From the NCBI GenBank assembly GCA_029783825.1, contig JAREIK010000385.1:3640501-3704500 (forward strand): DNA of 64,000 nt, in the 5' to 3' direction. The position numbers were made by a program, and so were the translations under genes. Shown here piece by piece: positions 23,770-35,699 of this stretch. Numbering within the stretch: the first letter of the stretch is position 1; each line of letters begins with the position of its first letter. The stretch is from Sapria himalayana (taxonomy: Eukaryota; Streptophyta; Magnoliopsida; Malpighiales; Rafflesiaceae). The notes under the pieces are model-generated. The model had not been told where the DNA came from. It saw only the letters and a program-made list of their open reading frames with translations, and made no database searches.

Positions 23770-25170
23770 CATTTTTTTTTTTTAGGAATTATTTTTTGGT
23801 TACTCATAAATTTTTAAAAATGTTTAGAAACTAAACTTTTAGTATTTAAAATTATGTTTTTCATCCAAAATTCAAAATTATTTACCATGATACCAAATCA
23901 AAAATAAATTAAAAAATATTTATATTTTGTAGCCTCGAAATCTAAATCCCTATTTTGCCCTATGCTGACACATCATCATTATTAATTTTTTTTTGCACGG
24001 CTATTTAGCTAATAGGGAAAATTATGATTAGTGGATTCAATACTAAAATATTTATGTTTTAGTCTAATCTTAAATTTTTTAAAAAAATATACCTATGACC
24101 TAAAATATTTATTTTCTGGGTCTATTAACTTACACCTATTAAATTGACATTGATTAAATAAAAAAATTAAATAATAAAAATAAAATCAAATATTGCATAT
24201 TTATACATTGTATGTATTGGCATATAATGTACATGTTCATAAACATACATATACGTTTAAAACGTGCATGTTTGTTATACAATAAAATTTCTATAAATTA
24301 ATATTGTTGAGATCGTGAGATTTTATTATTTTATATAGATATTATTTAATAAATTAATTGATATTTATTAATCTAAAGAGTGTTTCTAGATACAACAAAG
24401 TTAAATTTTAATTAGATGAATTTAAATTAATTGATATTTATTAATTTTATTATTTATTATTAAGATATAATAAATAATATATAACTATTAAGAAACAATA
24501 ATTATTATTTATTTAAGAAATGATATAGTGAATATTATTTAATAAGTTAAATCTAATAAGAAAAATTAGAAATGAGGACTAACTAGATTTATGTTTTAAG
24601 AAAAAATATACAACACTATGATCATATTTCAATAAATTGTCTTTCATATATTTATAATTTTATAAAATAAATAATTTATGATATTAAAGAGATTATATAT
24701 TTATATATTTATAATATATTTATAAAATATATTATAAAGCATTCATAATTAAAACAAATACACATACATATGTGTTTGTGTGTGTGAATCTAATAAAAAC
24801 TTTTTGATTTTTTGAAAATTTAATTAAAATAAATTATTGTAAATTGTTTATATTAAAAAACAATTATATATATATATATATATATATTAAAACTTTTTAA
24901 TATTTTTTGATTGTATTTTACAATGTTTGTATAAATAATTAAGATTCATATATAATTACATTTTTTTCACGTGCATGTTCTAATTTTTTCACATGCGTGC
25001 GTGCACACGTGTAGGCACACATGCATGTTCTAAATTTTTCACACACACATGCAGATATACATGCACATATGGATGCATAAACATGCACGTACAAACACAG
25101 AAACAAGGACTATGAGATACATTCTGATAGAAAAAGTGAAATTATTGTAACTTATGACGAGAAAATAAGA
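23770..25170. other. AT-rich intergenic DNA
   Basis: Mostly A and T with no supported gene. It contains a TA microsatellite near 24863-24888 and a stretch of CACATGCATG-type alternating purine-pyrimidine words near 24960-25080. Confidence 0.6.
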
Positions 25171-25172
25171 AA

Positions 25173-25433
25173 ATGATAAAAGTAGAGCAGAAAATAGTTG
25201 AATCCAGAAGACAAAACGGCGTTGCATCAACCTCGGTATGTGTTACTGATGCTATCTTGGAGGCGGAGAATAATTTTTCAGGCGATTTAATTGCTAACAA
25301 CGTCATCGACGTGATAACTCTCGCGGTAAAATACCTTTCTGAGACGCCAACTGCTCCTCAAAAAGCCATCGTAAGCACCGCTCTCGCAGTCATGCACTCG
25401 TCCTGGTTCCCTTCCTCCGTTCCCACCCCATGA
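25173..25433 (+). CDS. Unrecognised open frame, 86 residues
   Basis: The frame runs from ATG at 25173 to TGA at 25431. From about residue 15 it reads like real coding sequence in a sharply GC-richer patch (about 25195-25640): VASTSVCVTDAILEAENNF, then LIANNVIDVITLAVKYLSE and APQKAIVSTALAVMHSSWFP. Balanced hydrophobic spacing suggests helices. No domain is recognised. It may be a single exon or an exon relic of a larger host gene; the ATG used is only the first in frame. Immediately downstream (25434-25640) is GC-rich without an open frame. Confidence 0.35.
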   Translation: MIKVEQKIVESRRQNGVASTSVCVTDAILEAENNFSGDLIANNVIDVITLAVKYLSETPTAPQKAIVSTALAVMHSSWFPSSVPTP

Positions 25434-25879
25434 TTCATTCTTCTGCGCGTGTTAACGCAATTAAGATCCGTTCATCTTGACGAGCTCAGTTTTTGATCCG
25501 TGGAGATGAGTTGGCCACCCACATCAGCGGTGCAAAAACAGGCGAACCCAGATTGGGCCCAGGGGCTGAGTTGGCCAGACTAGAGTCCGCCATTGCAGCA
25601 CCAATTTCTCCGCCAAAAGCCATTCTGCCATTCCGTTTTGACTGGACTGATTTTTAATCAAACTAAAGATTCTGATTTAATTGTTTTTATGAGAAAGTTT
25701 AGATTTTAAAGCACGATTTTTCAGTGGGAAAGGACTCCCAGTTGTTAGTAACAAAAAATAATTCATGATTTTGTTATCCAGTTTTTCAGCCTTTTTTTTT
25801 TAATGTTTACCTTTATTTCTTAGGCACGTAATTTCACCTATATTTTCCTATAAGATTTACATTGAGAATAAAAAAGCAA

Positions 25880-26530
25880 AATAAATAAATAAATAAATCA
25901 TGATGCCTGCACAGAAAACAACTTTTGGCAAGCCTGGCTTGATGGCTAATGGGTCGGCAAAGAATCGTGCAATGAGCCACGGTTGCACAACTGGCGAGGC
26001 TAGTGGGTTCCAGGATGGGTGGTCACTTGGCACAAATTTATGGTCCCACAACCCACCGGCAAGTGAGGCGAGTTAACATATTCAAGAAGAAACACGTAGA
26101 AACACACCCATTTAAAGAGCAGAATTAGACCTGACCATCAAAAACAATTTGCTCGATGCTAGCCCAACAACAGGAACGAGTCCTCCCATCTGTTGAAAAC
26201 AAAAGATTAGCCCAACAATTGACACCAACCATTACCAATTCACGTCCTCAAGATAAGAGCCAGCTCCATCTCAACCCTCCCGAAAGATAAAGAACACACA
26301 ATGAAGATCTTGAGGCAAGAAAGCAAAGCATATAAATGTTGCGCTATTACAAGTTTCCAAGGTTTCTGCAACAGCCATAAGAAGCATCATGTGGCAGATT
26401 CAATCACCAATAATCCATTAATTCTTGTAGAACAGAGCTAGAAAATCAGACTGTACATTAATCAAGACAAAAGACAAACCACAAAGCTTCAAATTTGGAC
26501 CCATAGATCCAATTAACACTTCGCAGCAAA
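25880..26530. repeat. Duplicated segment, copy A
   Basis: Matches parts of 32210-35690 in the same order and orientation: GAGCCACGGTTGCACAACTG (25974) with GAGCCATGGTTGCACCTCAT (32330); the exon-like block at 26136-26189 with 32565-32618; GAAGATCTTGAGGCAAGAAA (26303) with GAAGATCTTGAAACAAGAAA (34900 and 35352); GGCAGATTCAATCACCAATA (26394) with GGCAGATTCAATCGCGAATC (35548); and AGCTTCAAATTTGGACCCAT (26484) with GGCTTCAAATTTAGACCCAT (35638). Copy A is compact, 0.65 kb against 3.5 kb, so either A lost or B gained internal sequence. Confidence 0.8.
26136..26189 (-). pseudogene. Exon-like block, 18 codons (copy A)
   Basis: On the minus strand a CAG precedes ATG and the 54-bp block is followed by GTCAGG, so it has an acceptor and a donor. 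It translates MGGLVPVVGLASSKLFLM. Its partner at 32565-32618 has the same length, frame and splice signals. The parent gene is not recognised. Confidence 0.4.
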
Positions 26531-26714
26531 ATTCTCTTGCTACGCAAATTCTTAGCCATGATAATATTTGCAACGTCGCAACATTTTGCCTTATGTCTGC
26601 AACTTATTGTAGCTTCATTATAACATCTAATTTTATTGTTAAATATATCCCAAGAGCTAGTTGGATGCGTCTCTTTTTGTAGCAGCTCTTCTTCCAACTT
26701 CTTCTCTCTAGTAC

Positions 26715-27690
26715 ATTATCCCTCACCACTTATATTACACTTAGGTGCATGTGTAATATTATTAATATGGTTAGCAAACATAGGGGCCGCCATACTTTTT
26801 GTACAATGACTATTGAGATGAAAACTAAATATTTAAAATACTAATTTGTCATTACAAATTTGTACTGCTTGATTAATCGCATGGATCTAATGATTCGAAT
26901 AAAATAGATATAAAATATTTTGACGTGTAATTGGGTTGTAGCCGACCTAATAACACTGAGCTAAAAATTTTATTTAGGAAAAATTAAATAACTTATTCAT
27001 ATATATATGATGACATTATATATGATAGTTGCAGCCAGACTCAAAGTATGAACACGAAAAACATAATCAAAGATAATAACTTTTTTATTCAATTAGTTAT
27101 GGACAAATAACAAGGTCATCCATAAATACGAATAAGTTGTCTCAGTATTCAGATACCAATTACAATTTCATCTTATCACAAAATAAAAATAAAAATTTTA
27201 ATATTTTAATTCAATAAAAATTATACAAATCATTATATCCAATACTATCTAAGATGACACATAATCTATAGACACCTTTCACATCTAGCATAGCATTAAA
27301 ATTTACTTTATTAAGGCAGTTATTATTATTTTATATGAGAGAACGAGATTATAATTAAATATTATAGAAACACTTGCATGTTTGAAAAACTATAAAAATT
27401 TAAGATTGAACATTCAAGATAAAATATAAGAGATGATATAAATAATAATTTATAAGAAATAAAGATCATATATAATGAGGCTTGTACTAGCAATAACTTC
27501 AAACATATACATGATGATGACATGTATACTTCATAAACATTGATAACTTGAGTGATTTTTGATTAATTTTGTACATGATACCATAATATTTTTTTTTTTA
27601 ACATTTAATATCAATATACAATTACGGTCACATGAGTTATACTTCATCATATATTATATCTATGTATTATATATTGCATTATTGCTTTTG
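26715..27690. repeat. Dispersed repeat, copy 2
   Basis: Diverged second copy of the block at 14545-15600, same orientation; shared landmarks run from CACCACTTATATTACACTTAG to ACTAGCAATAACTTCAAACA and ATACATGATGATGACATG. It follows directly on duplicated segment copy A. Confidence 0.8.
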
Positions 27691-28239
27691 ATTATAGAAT
27701 AGAAATATAGATTTTTCTTTTAAACAATTATATTTTTTAGTTGAGGTGAATATTAAACTTTTTAAATTATTTATTTTATCTTAATTCATCAAAAGATTTT
27801 TCTTAGATTCATTTTGATTTATTTTTTTATCTCCATAATTTTGACAAATTTTCATTCGCTCTTATATTTCTTTTTTCTTAAATTCAAGTGAGCCATGGAA
27901 TTACACTTTTTTTTGAAGTAACAACATTATTTGTCGTATCATCATATTCTTTATATTTTTTGTTTCCTTTATTCGAGGTGACAACTTCTCCAAATTTTTC
28001 TTGGGGAGCCACAAATTTTTGGGAAAATCACAGCACTATTTTCTACAAAAATTCCAGAATGGTCAAATTAAAAATATACAATATACATCTAATACAAAAT
28101 AAAATATATTTATAGCTCTTTACCACTTCTAAGTAATATTAACTAGTAGTTCTTCGAATTTACTTCCATATTATTTAATAGTTCATTTACTCATCTTTTC
28201 TTCATTAATAATTCTAATTACCAATATTCCTCCTTACTA

Positions 28240-29350
28240 AACTTGTTTGATCCTTCTTCACATCAAGCTCCCTCATCTATTCTTTGTGATGGTTGAAAAT
28301 AAAAACTTGAGCCTCCTTAGCTCACAGTATTGTGCCTTGTATTTCTAAAAAATTGCCTGACATTCTACAACTAAATCTCATATCATTCATATAAAAATTT
28401 CTCATTAATTCTAATATTCGAATGATAATGCATTGACACATTATTTATGAATTGAAACTCATACCCTTTACTTTGCATTTATTTGATTTCTTCAATTTTA
28501 TAAATAAGATCCAAGTCCAATAATTCATACGTATGTAATATGACAATTTTTAGTATTATTTCTCTCGTCTTATTTTGTATCAAGTTTCCTTAAAACATCT
28601 TCTATTTTAGCTTCAACAATGGAAAATCAATCCAACTCTAATATTCTCACATTTCTTCTCCCAAAAGATCAATCCATTAAAATTTATTTGTTATTTTTTG
28701 ATAGCTTGTCAAATAAATGATATGCCTCTCGGATAATGTATTAACTATTAAGCCTCTAACAATCACATCAATTATATACTTAATCATATAATTTAACCAA
28801 TTATAAAAAAATTAAACTTGAAATCAAAGCTCAAATTCATATTAAAAAAATTCGTTCAACAACTTCATAAAATAGTCTAAAGCATCATATAAATTCTCAT
28901 GTTCATCTTTCCTGAATTGATTTATCTCAATTCATAATTAAGATATAATTTAAGTTGGGAATAATTTAATAAAAAATACTTTCATCAAATGATCCCAACA
29001 CTAAATGGAATCCCATTATAAATATTAGAACCAATTATATACTTATCACTTAATAAAAAAAAAGAAATTAGCATAATATTATTTTGTCTGGACTTTCACT
29101 ATTAAACTTAACAATGTCGCATAGATCTAAAAAATTATATCATATCTATTAGGGTTCTCCAAAATCTTTCCACTATAATAGTATTACTGAAACATAGCTA
29201 TAAGATTTAGCTTAAACTCAAAGTAAATAGTTTTCATTAATTACATCAAATATTTAAATAATTATTCATCATCACAAGCCTGAAATAATCTCTCCATATA
29301 CACAGCAAGCCCATTATCATCTTGGAGCTCTGTATTACTACCAATACCTT
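28240..29350 (-). pseudogene. Ty3/gypsy Gag fragment, heavily decayed
   Basis: The minus strand reads, with stops, ENPNRYDIIF near 29160-29130 and then FLLNYSQLKLYLNYELR and MNMRIYMML near 28980-28880. These line up with the better-kept Gag at 56690-57235 (SPNRYVMIFLKLYDIAKI, FLTKFFHLKLFLNFGMR, MSMRLYIMLW). The same order of landmarks continues to about 28400. It is a second, older copy of the same gypsy family. Confidence 0.6.
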
Positions 29351-30400
29351 GCATAGACTTTTTTTTATTTATTTTTACAATAATTCTTTTGATTTCTCAA
29401 TCCAAAAAAAATTAGCTCAATCTAGAGTTATAGATCATACTATAGTGCTAAAAAATTAAAAAAAAAGTGCAAAGAATATACACAAAACAAACCACAAATA
29501 TCCAATATAAAATAAGTTAACAAATTTTTATAATTAGAAATGAAAAAAAATATATATGAAGCTCTATTATGCAAAGTATTCAAAATAAATTATACTTTTT
29601 ACAAGAATAATTATGTTAATTCATCATAATTATTTTAACTAAACATATCCTGACAATGATTTAAAAAAAAACTAAGACTTTTTTATTCTACTTAATGTAA
29701 TCAATTATTTGACATATCAAAAATTTATTAAAAAAAATATTTCATCAATGGATATCTATATGTGGATGAATCATACAATTAGTGAAACAAACTTTAGCTC
29801 ATATATCAGTCTTATAATAATTATATCAATAATTTATTTATTCAATATTGAAACAAATCATTTTCAATTAAATGAATATTAAAATTATTAAAAATCTTAG
29901 ATCTATAATTTATTTTCTTAAACAACATAATAATTTTCAAATTGCTTGAGTTGTATTATATTTGATAAAGAATAAAAATTGAAGTATAATACAATAACTC
30001 ATTTTCGTGATGACAAAGAATATAATTGAAATAATTAAACTTATTTTAATGATAATCTCCTTATAATTATCCTCTATATATGTCACCATCAAAATAAAAA
30101 TTAATCTCAAATTAAGAGTCATTCATAATTACATAATACAACTTCAACAACTTTTCTTAAATTATTTTATATACTTTTATTATCTAACTTCCATAATCAT
30201 AAATGCCAAAAATTAACATATAAGTATTTACATTTTTAGTATCGTTCACAATATTATCTATATTTACATCAAAATTATTATCATTATGTTCACTATTTAA
30301 TTTTTTTTATAATTCTTTTTTATTTATAAATAAAACTAATAATAAACTTACAAACAAATAAAAAATATACCCTAATAACAACCACTTAGTTGTAGTCTAT
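29351..30400. other. AT-rich DNA, possibly gypsy LTR-derived
   Basis: No gene. A block near 29740-29880 (GATGAATCATACAATTAG ... ATTATATCAATAATTTAT ... TTCAATATTGA) resembles 57660-57780, which recurs near 47340 and, inverted, near 58850-59060. It is probably part of one LTR family. Confidence 0.45.
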
Positions 30401-30530
30401 AGTCATATATATATATATATATAAACATGGGAGAAACAGAGAGAGGAGATAAAGACATAAAAGAGGAAAGATTCACAAAAATAAAAATTAAATTCATAAA
30501 ATTTCTAATAAATATTTTTTTAAAATTTTT

Positions 30531-30534
<4 letters not shown>

Positions 30535-30574
<40 letters not shown>
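30535..30574. repeat. AT microsatellite
   Basis: A 40-bp uninterrupted AT run; a shorter one lies at 30404-30423. The flanking + and minus frames full of IYIY repeats are simply this repeat translated. Confidence 0.95.
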
Positions 30575-30576
<2 letters not shown>

Positions 30577-30719
30577 CTATTGTATATGACCATAAATCCG
30601 ACATCCATCAAATTTCTAGACATATAAACATCAAAATTAATCTAATGACTACATTTTTTTAAATGTTTTTAAAAGCCAACAACAATGACAATCCATGCAT
30701 GTAATTTTTGTTTTTGACA

Positions 30720-31030
30720 TCCTTTAGTAATGTGCCAAATTTGATAGGGTCCCAAGCCCTAAAAAAAAACAAGTGACAACTTAAGTCAAACCCAACGTAT
30801 GTGATTGGTGTTTTTAAAATAAAACATCCCACATCATCAGTCAAAAACCGACAGAGCAAAACCTATGACCTATGACCAACTCAAGTCCAACACGTAACGA
30901 GATGTGCTTTTGACCGACATGATCCACATGCAAGCATAATTCTGGATCATGTCATACTATTCCTTGCATGACTAAATTGAGTCGTGCCTCATGTGGTATT
31001 AAGACAGTCTTACTCACTTGACACCTCTAA
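30720..31030. repeat. GC-richer repeat ending CACTTGACACCTCTA
   Basis: A GC-richer patch with CATGATCC and GCATGAC words that ends CACTTGACACCTCTA at 31015-31029, the same ending as 55999-56012 and the reverse of the start at 47693. TAGAGGTGTCAA-type ends are common on plant hAT-like elements. 31040-32200 is AT-rich with nothing supportable. Confidence 0.4.
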
Positions 31031-32564
31031 TCATATGATGTGGTAGAGTTTATAATTAATAATTATAAGAAATATATATTATTAATTAAAATTCAATATT
31101 ATAACTCAAATTTCTTATTATTCATTTTCTCTTTTATTTTTTTAATGATGCAATGATATAATTAATTGAAATAGATTAAATTTTATATCCTTAATTTTAT
31201 TTTTATTTACAATCAAATAAGTATAAGAAATAATCAGTATCTAAAAATTTATAAAAATCATAAATACAATTAAATAAAAAAATGATCATTTGCAAATTAG
31301 AACAAATATAAAACTCAAACAAAATAAAATACAATATTTATATAATTTTTAATTTATTCGTATATCTTATCACTTATTTTAAATGATCACTTCACAAAAA
31401 ATTATAATAAAAAATAAAATATTTATATAAGCAATAAATAATCATTTTATTATTAAAACACATCACTCATAAAATTATATGAAAAATATATCTAATCACA
31501 ATCCAAAATTTATAAGTTAATTTATTATTAATAATATTATTATTTATAAAATTTCAATTTTATATTTTTCAAATTTATATGGAACAAGACTCCCAAGATT
31601 TTTAAAGTTGTAATACCAACAATTTTATTATGTCAAAATTTGATAAAATATTTTAATATTGTACCCAACATTTAAATCAAACATCACCACATGAAACACA
31701 ATGGATTTAAATTATTAAATGATTGAAAAAAAATAAAAATATCAAATAATATCTAAAGAGTGTGATATTCACTTTAAATCAACTTGTGCTATTAAATTAA
31801 TAATATAACATCCATATTTCACTATGAAAATCTTGTTTAATTATTCTTACAAACAAACAAATAGCATTACAATTATTTACAACATTAAAAATAAAACTAA
31901 ATATTTTATTTTAATTATAATATCTTTATAGATTAGATATCAATAATATCAAATAGTTACATAATTTCACCTACATTTTTTGATAATATATACAAAAATT
32001 AAAGAATTATTCTCCTATATTAATTTTCTTATGTATTATATTAAGATAACTTCACACTACAAATGTGTATCCATTAACAATATATTATCGACTTGTATAA
32101 ATACAAGCAATATACAATATCATTTAGTTGATTAAAATTCATAAAAAAGTTAAAAAATTCTAGAAAAAATGAAGCATGAGGATGAAAATAACTAAATTAT
32201 ATTAGGAACACAGAATAAAGCATAGGAACATGGCTCGACAATAATGAGCCATGTTTAGGTGGCTATTTTTGGCGAGCCTGATAAGATAGCTATTTGAGTC
32301 AGTCAAAACTAGTAAAAAGTCATATAATGAGCCATGGTTGCACCTCATGAGGTTCACATGTTCCTGGATGGGTCGTGAGGCACATCACCAATTATGGTTG
32401 CACAACCCAAGGCACTAAGACAAGCTAACTATGACAAATCATCAGCCAGCACAATCACAATAACCTCCACAGTTTCAAAATGGCAAATATTTTCAATTTA
32501 ATTGACACTTTGAAGAAACACATCACTTAAAAACACAATATTTAAGATATAAATTATACCTGAC

Positions 32565-32618
32565 CTTTGGCAACCATTTGCTTAGTGCTGGCCCAACAAC
32601 AGGATCAAGATCTTCCAT
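32565..32618 (-). pseudogene. Exon-like block, 18 codons (copy B)
   Basis: On the minus strand the block follows TTAAACAG and is followed by GTCAGG; it translates MEDLDPVVGPALSKWLPK, 54 bp, phase 0. The better-kept splice signals and sensible composition suggest a genuine internal exon of an unrecognised gene, or a relic of one. No neighbouring exons could be joined with confidence. Confidence 0.4.
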
Positions 32619-34570
32619 CTGTTTAAGAAACTATATTAGCATAAGTGAGGAAAAAGAAGAACAAGCAACAATGCAACACAAATTGTTTTAAGCAAAGATT
32701 CTAAGGATTAAACAACAAATATTACGAATGAAAAACAAGATAGTTGCCAAAATATCACCACACTATAAAAACATGTGCATTTGATCAAACCCGCTTGATA
32801 TCAACCATAACCAATTCATATCCTCGAGAGAAGAACAATTTTCCAATAATAACACATGATATATAACTTTGTAAATATGCCTAGCAAACAATGAGAGAGG
32901 GAGATATAGCCACAATATACCCTTGTAATGTCATTTTGCAACAAAAAGATGATACCCAGTGCACAATATATTTGTTTAACAAATCTATGAGATATAGACT
33001 GATAGACATAAAGATAAAAAAAATAAACAGATTAACAAATAGATAACTAAACAAACTGCCAAGTAGACATATCAACTGATAGGCAGATAGATATATTACT
33101 AGACAGGCCGATAAACAAATTGATAGAAATATTTGATAAGTTATGAATCTTTAATCAATTACTATTGAAAAAAAATATCTAGAGACATCTACCTATCTAT
33201 CTATAGTTAGATAGATAAATATAAATATATAGATTGATAAAAATATGGACAAACTCTCTTAAAAATCAAATATATATATATCTGATGAGTCATGAATCTC
33301 AAATCTATTACAATTGAACAAAGATATTTATCATCACATCAAAATATAATCTTTTAATTTCATATTGCATATACATTTCAACACACAAATACTTCATCAC
33401 AAGGCCATTGCTCTCATAGGATACATGGAGGACAATGTGCTCGGATAAATGCCCAGTCCACATCTAATCATCATCTCTATATATGATTCATTCTCAATTT
33501 TATCACCAACATGAGATTCATCACTTTTTTAAAGAAATAATGAGTCAACTCATCATTATCATCATCTTTATCTTAAGTTTATAATGAATAATGATCAATG
33601 TCTTATGGTAGCTTGTCACCATAAAAAAAGGTTGCATAGAATATATAACTCTAACTTAGCATGAAATCTAATAAAATTTTATATCTTGACAATCTTACGC
33701 CAAAAAATTAGAGATATTACAATTTACATATCATAAGTCTCAAACATGAGACCTACTGCTCATTCAATCAGAGATGTTATGCCATCTTCTAACATGTTGC
33801 AAAATCATGCTAACAAAAAAATCACAAATGCGACCATGTTTTGAATATCAATCCTTATAATAGTGGGAAGCATCAAAGTCACCAACATCTTTATTTCTAT
33901 TCAGTTGAATAAAATCCAAATTTATTCTTCACAAATCATGTTTGATTAAATCATGACTCGACATATCATGATAATCACAACACAATCTTTCTATACCGAG
34001 ACATGATAAAATGGTGAGCATGCATCCCCTAATTTCTTCACTCAACTCTAATTCATGTATGATATCTTGTGAAAGTATCATAGTTTGGTAAATCAAAGTT
34101 AAAATGTTGGCAAGAAATATAGTCATCAAAATGAGCATCTTGCTTCGACTAAGTAGAATCTTAAGTTAATGGTGATAAATTAAAGTTGATGCAAAACAAG
34201 TCATCGAATCACAACCATCATTATCAAAATATAATCCCAAAACAAATATCATCTTTCATATCCAAATCCAAATCAAACTAAATAGCATATCACTTCTAAC
34301 TTAACCATTTTAATTGTTTCTATGTTAGTTTTGTAGATTAAGGCTTCAAATAGTGAGGATCGGTATAGTCTAAGAAAATTGTATTCTTCAATTTCATGTA
34401 TCTAAGATTGATATAATACCAATCCAACACATCAACTTCATCACATCGCACTTAACATTTTGGAGATCCTGATCCTTATAAAAATTCAAACTCCCATAAA
34501 TACACCACCTCATTGTCTTCATTTATGTTTTTAACATATCTCTTGAACTATATCTCTTCTCAACTTTACA

Positions 34571-35470
34571 GAATACCAAATTAAGATAACATCTCTAAAA
34601 AATGAACTCTGATAATGTGAAATACAAATCAAAGTCTCACAGATCTAGATACCTGTCAAACTACGTCCTCCATAATAGTTTCCATCTCTACATCATCTGA
34701 TACTCTTAGACTATAAACATATCTAGCAGCCAAGAACGCAATGGAATGGCACGTGCATGCTACAGCATCCTACTTCCTTCCAGAATCTAAATGATTAGAA
34801 TCACAATTTCCAAAGATGGATACATATGTGGCTCCTAGAATGTTCTAAAGAATAAACTTTACCATCTCTACCCTCTCAAAGATATAGAACACATAAAGAA
34901 GATCTTGAAACAAGAAAGCAAAACATATTAATGTTGCACAATTATCTCAACTCTATATGGATACACGTTTCCATGGTTTCCACAACAATCATATGAAGCA
35001 TGTGGAATCTTATCCACAACTTCATAGAATACCAAATTAAGATAACATCTCTAAAAAATGAGCTTTAATCATGTGGAATACAAATCTAAGTCTCACAAAT
35101 CTAAATACCTATCTAACTACATCCTCTATTATAGTTACAATCTCTCTATCATCTTAAACTTTTAAACTATAAACGTGTCTAGCACCCAAGAACGCAATGA
35201 AATGGCACACTCAAACTACAAAATCCTACTTCCTTTCAAAATCCAAACTATTGGAATCACAATTTCGAAAGATGGATACAATGTGGCTCCTAGATTGTTC
35301 TAAAGCAAACTTCACCATCTCGCCCCTCTCGTAGATACAGAACACATCATGAAGATCTTGAAACAAGAAAGCAGAACATATTAATGTTGCACAATTATCT
35401 CAACCCTATATGGTTACAAGATTTCATGGTTTCCACAACAATCATATGAAGCACGTGGGCATTTTACCCA
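34571..35470. repeat. 456-bp tandem duplication
   Basis: Unit 1 (34571-35026) and unit 2 (35027-about 35470) both start GAATACCAAATTAAGATAAC and share CCAAGAACGCAATG (34730 and 35188), TTGAAACAAGAAAGC, and the closing GGTTTCCACAACAATCATAT. Identity by eye is around 85%. The rightmost part of each unit is also present once in copy A, so the doubling happened in copy B. Confidence 0.9.
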
Positions 35471-35699
35471 CAACCAGCTCCCATTACCATAGTGCAGTAA
35501 ACTGATGAAATCCTATATATTAAGTGAAACTAAAATACCTACACATGGCAGATTCAATCGCGAATCATTAATTAATTCATGTACAACAAAACTAGAAAAA
35601 CAGACTAATCATTTATTAAGACTAAACACAAACACAAGGCTTCAAATTTAGACCCATAAATCCATTTAACAATAGCATACTTGCCTATGAAAGATGTTC

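Larger units (their letters stand above)
32210..35690. repeat. Duplicated segment, copy B
   Basis: Longer copy of 25880-26530 (landmarks given there). The extra material is chiefly about 32850-34570, AT-rich without recognised genes but with imperfect GATA/TAGA words near 33000-33250, and a 456-bp tandem duplication at 34571-35470. Confidence 0.8.

Noticed and set aside
30372..30627. Open frames on both strands rich in IYIYIY
   Set aside because: They are translations of AT microsatellites.
33000..33250. GATA/TAGA-rich stretch as a satellite array
   Set aside because: The words are scattered and not in a regular tandem period.
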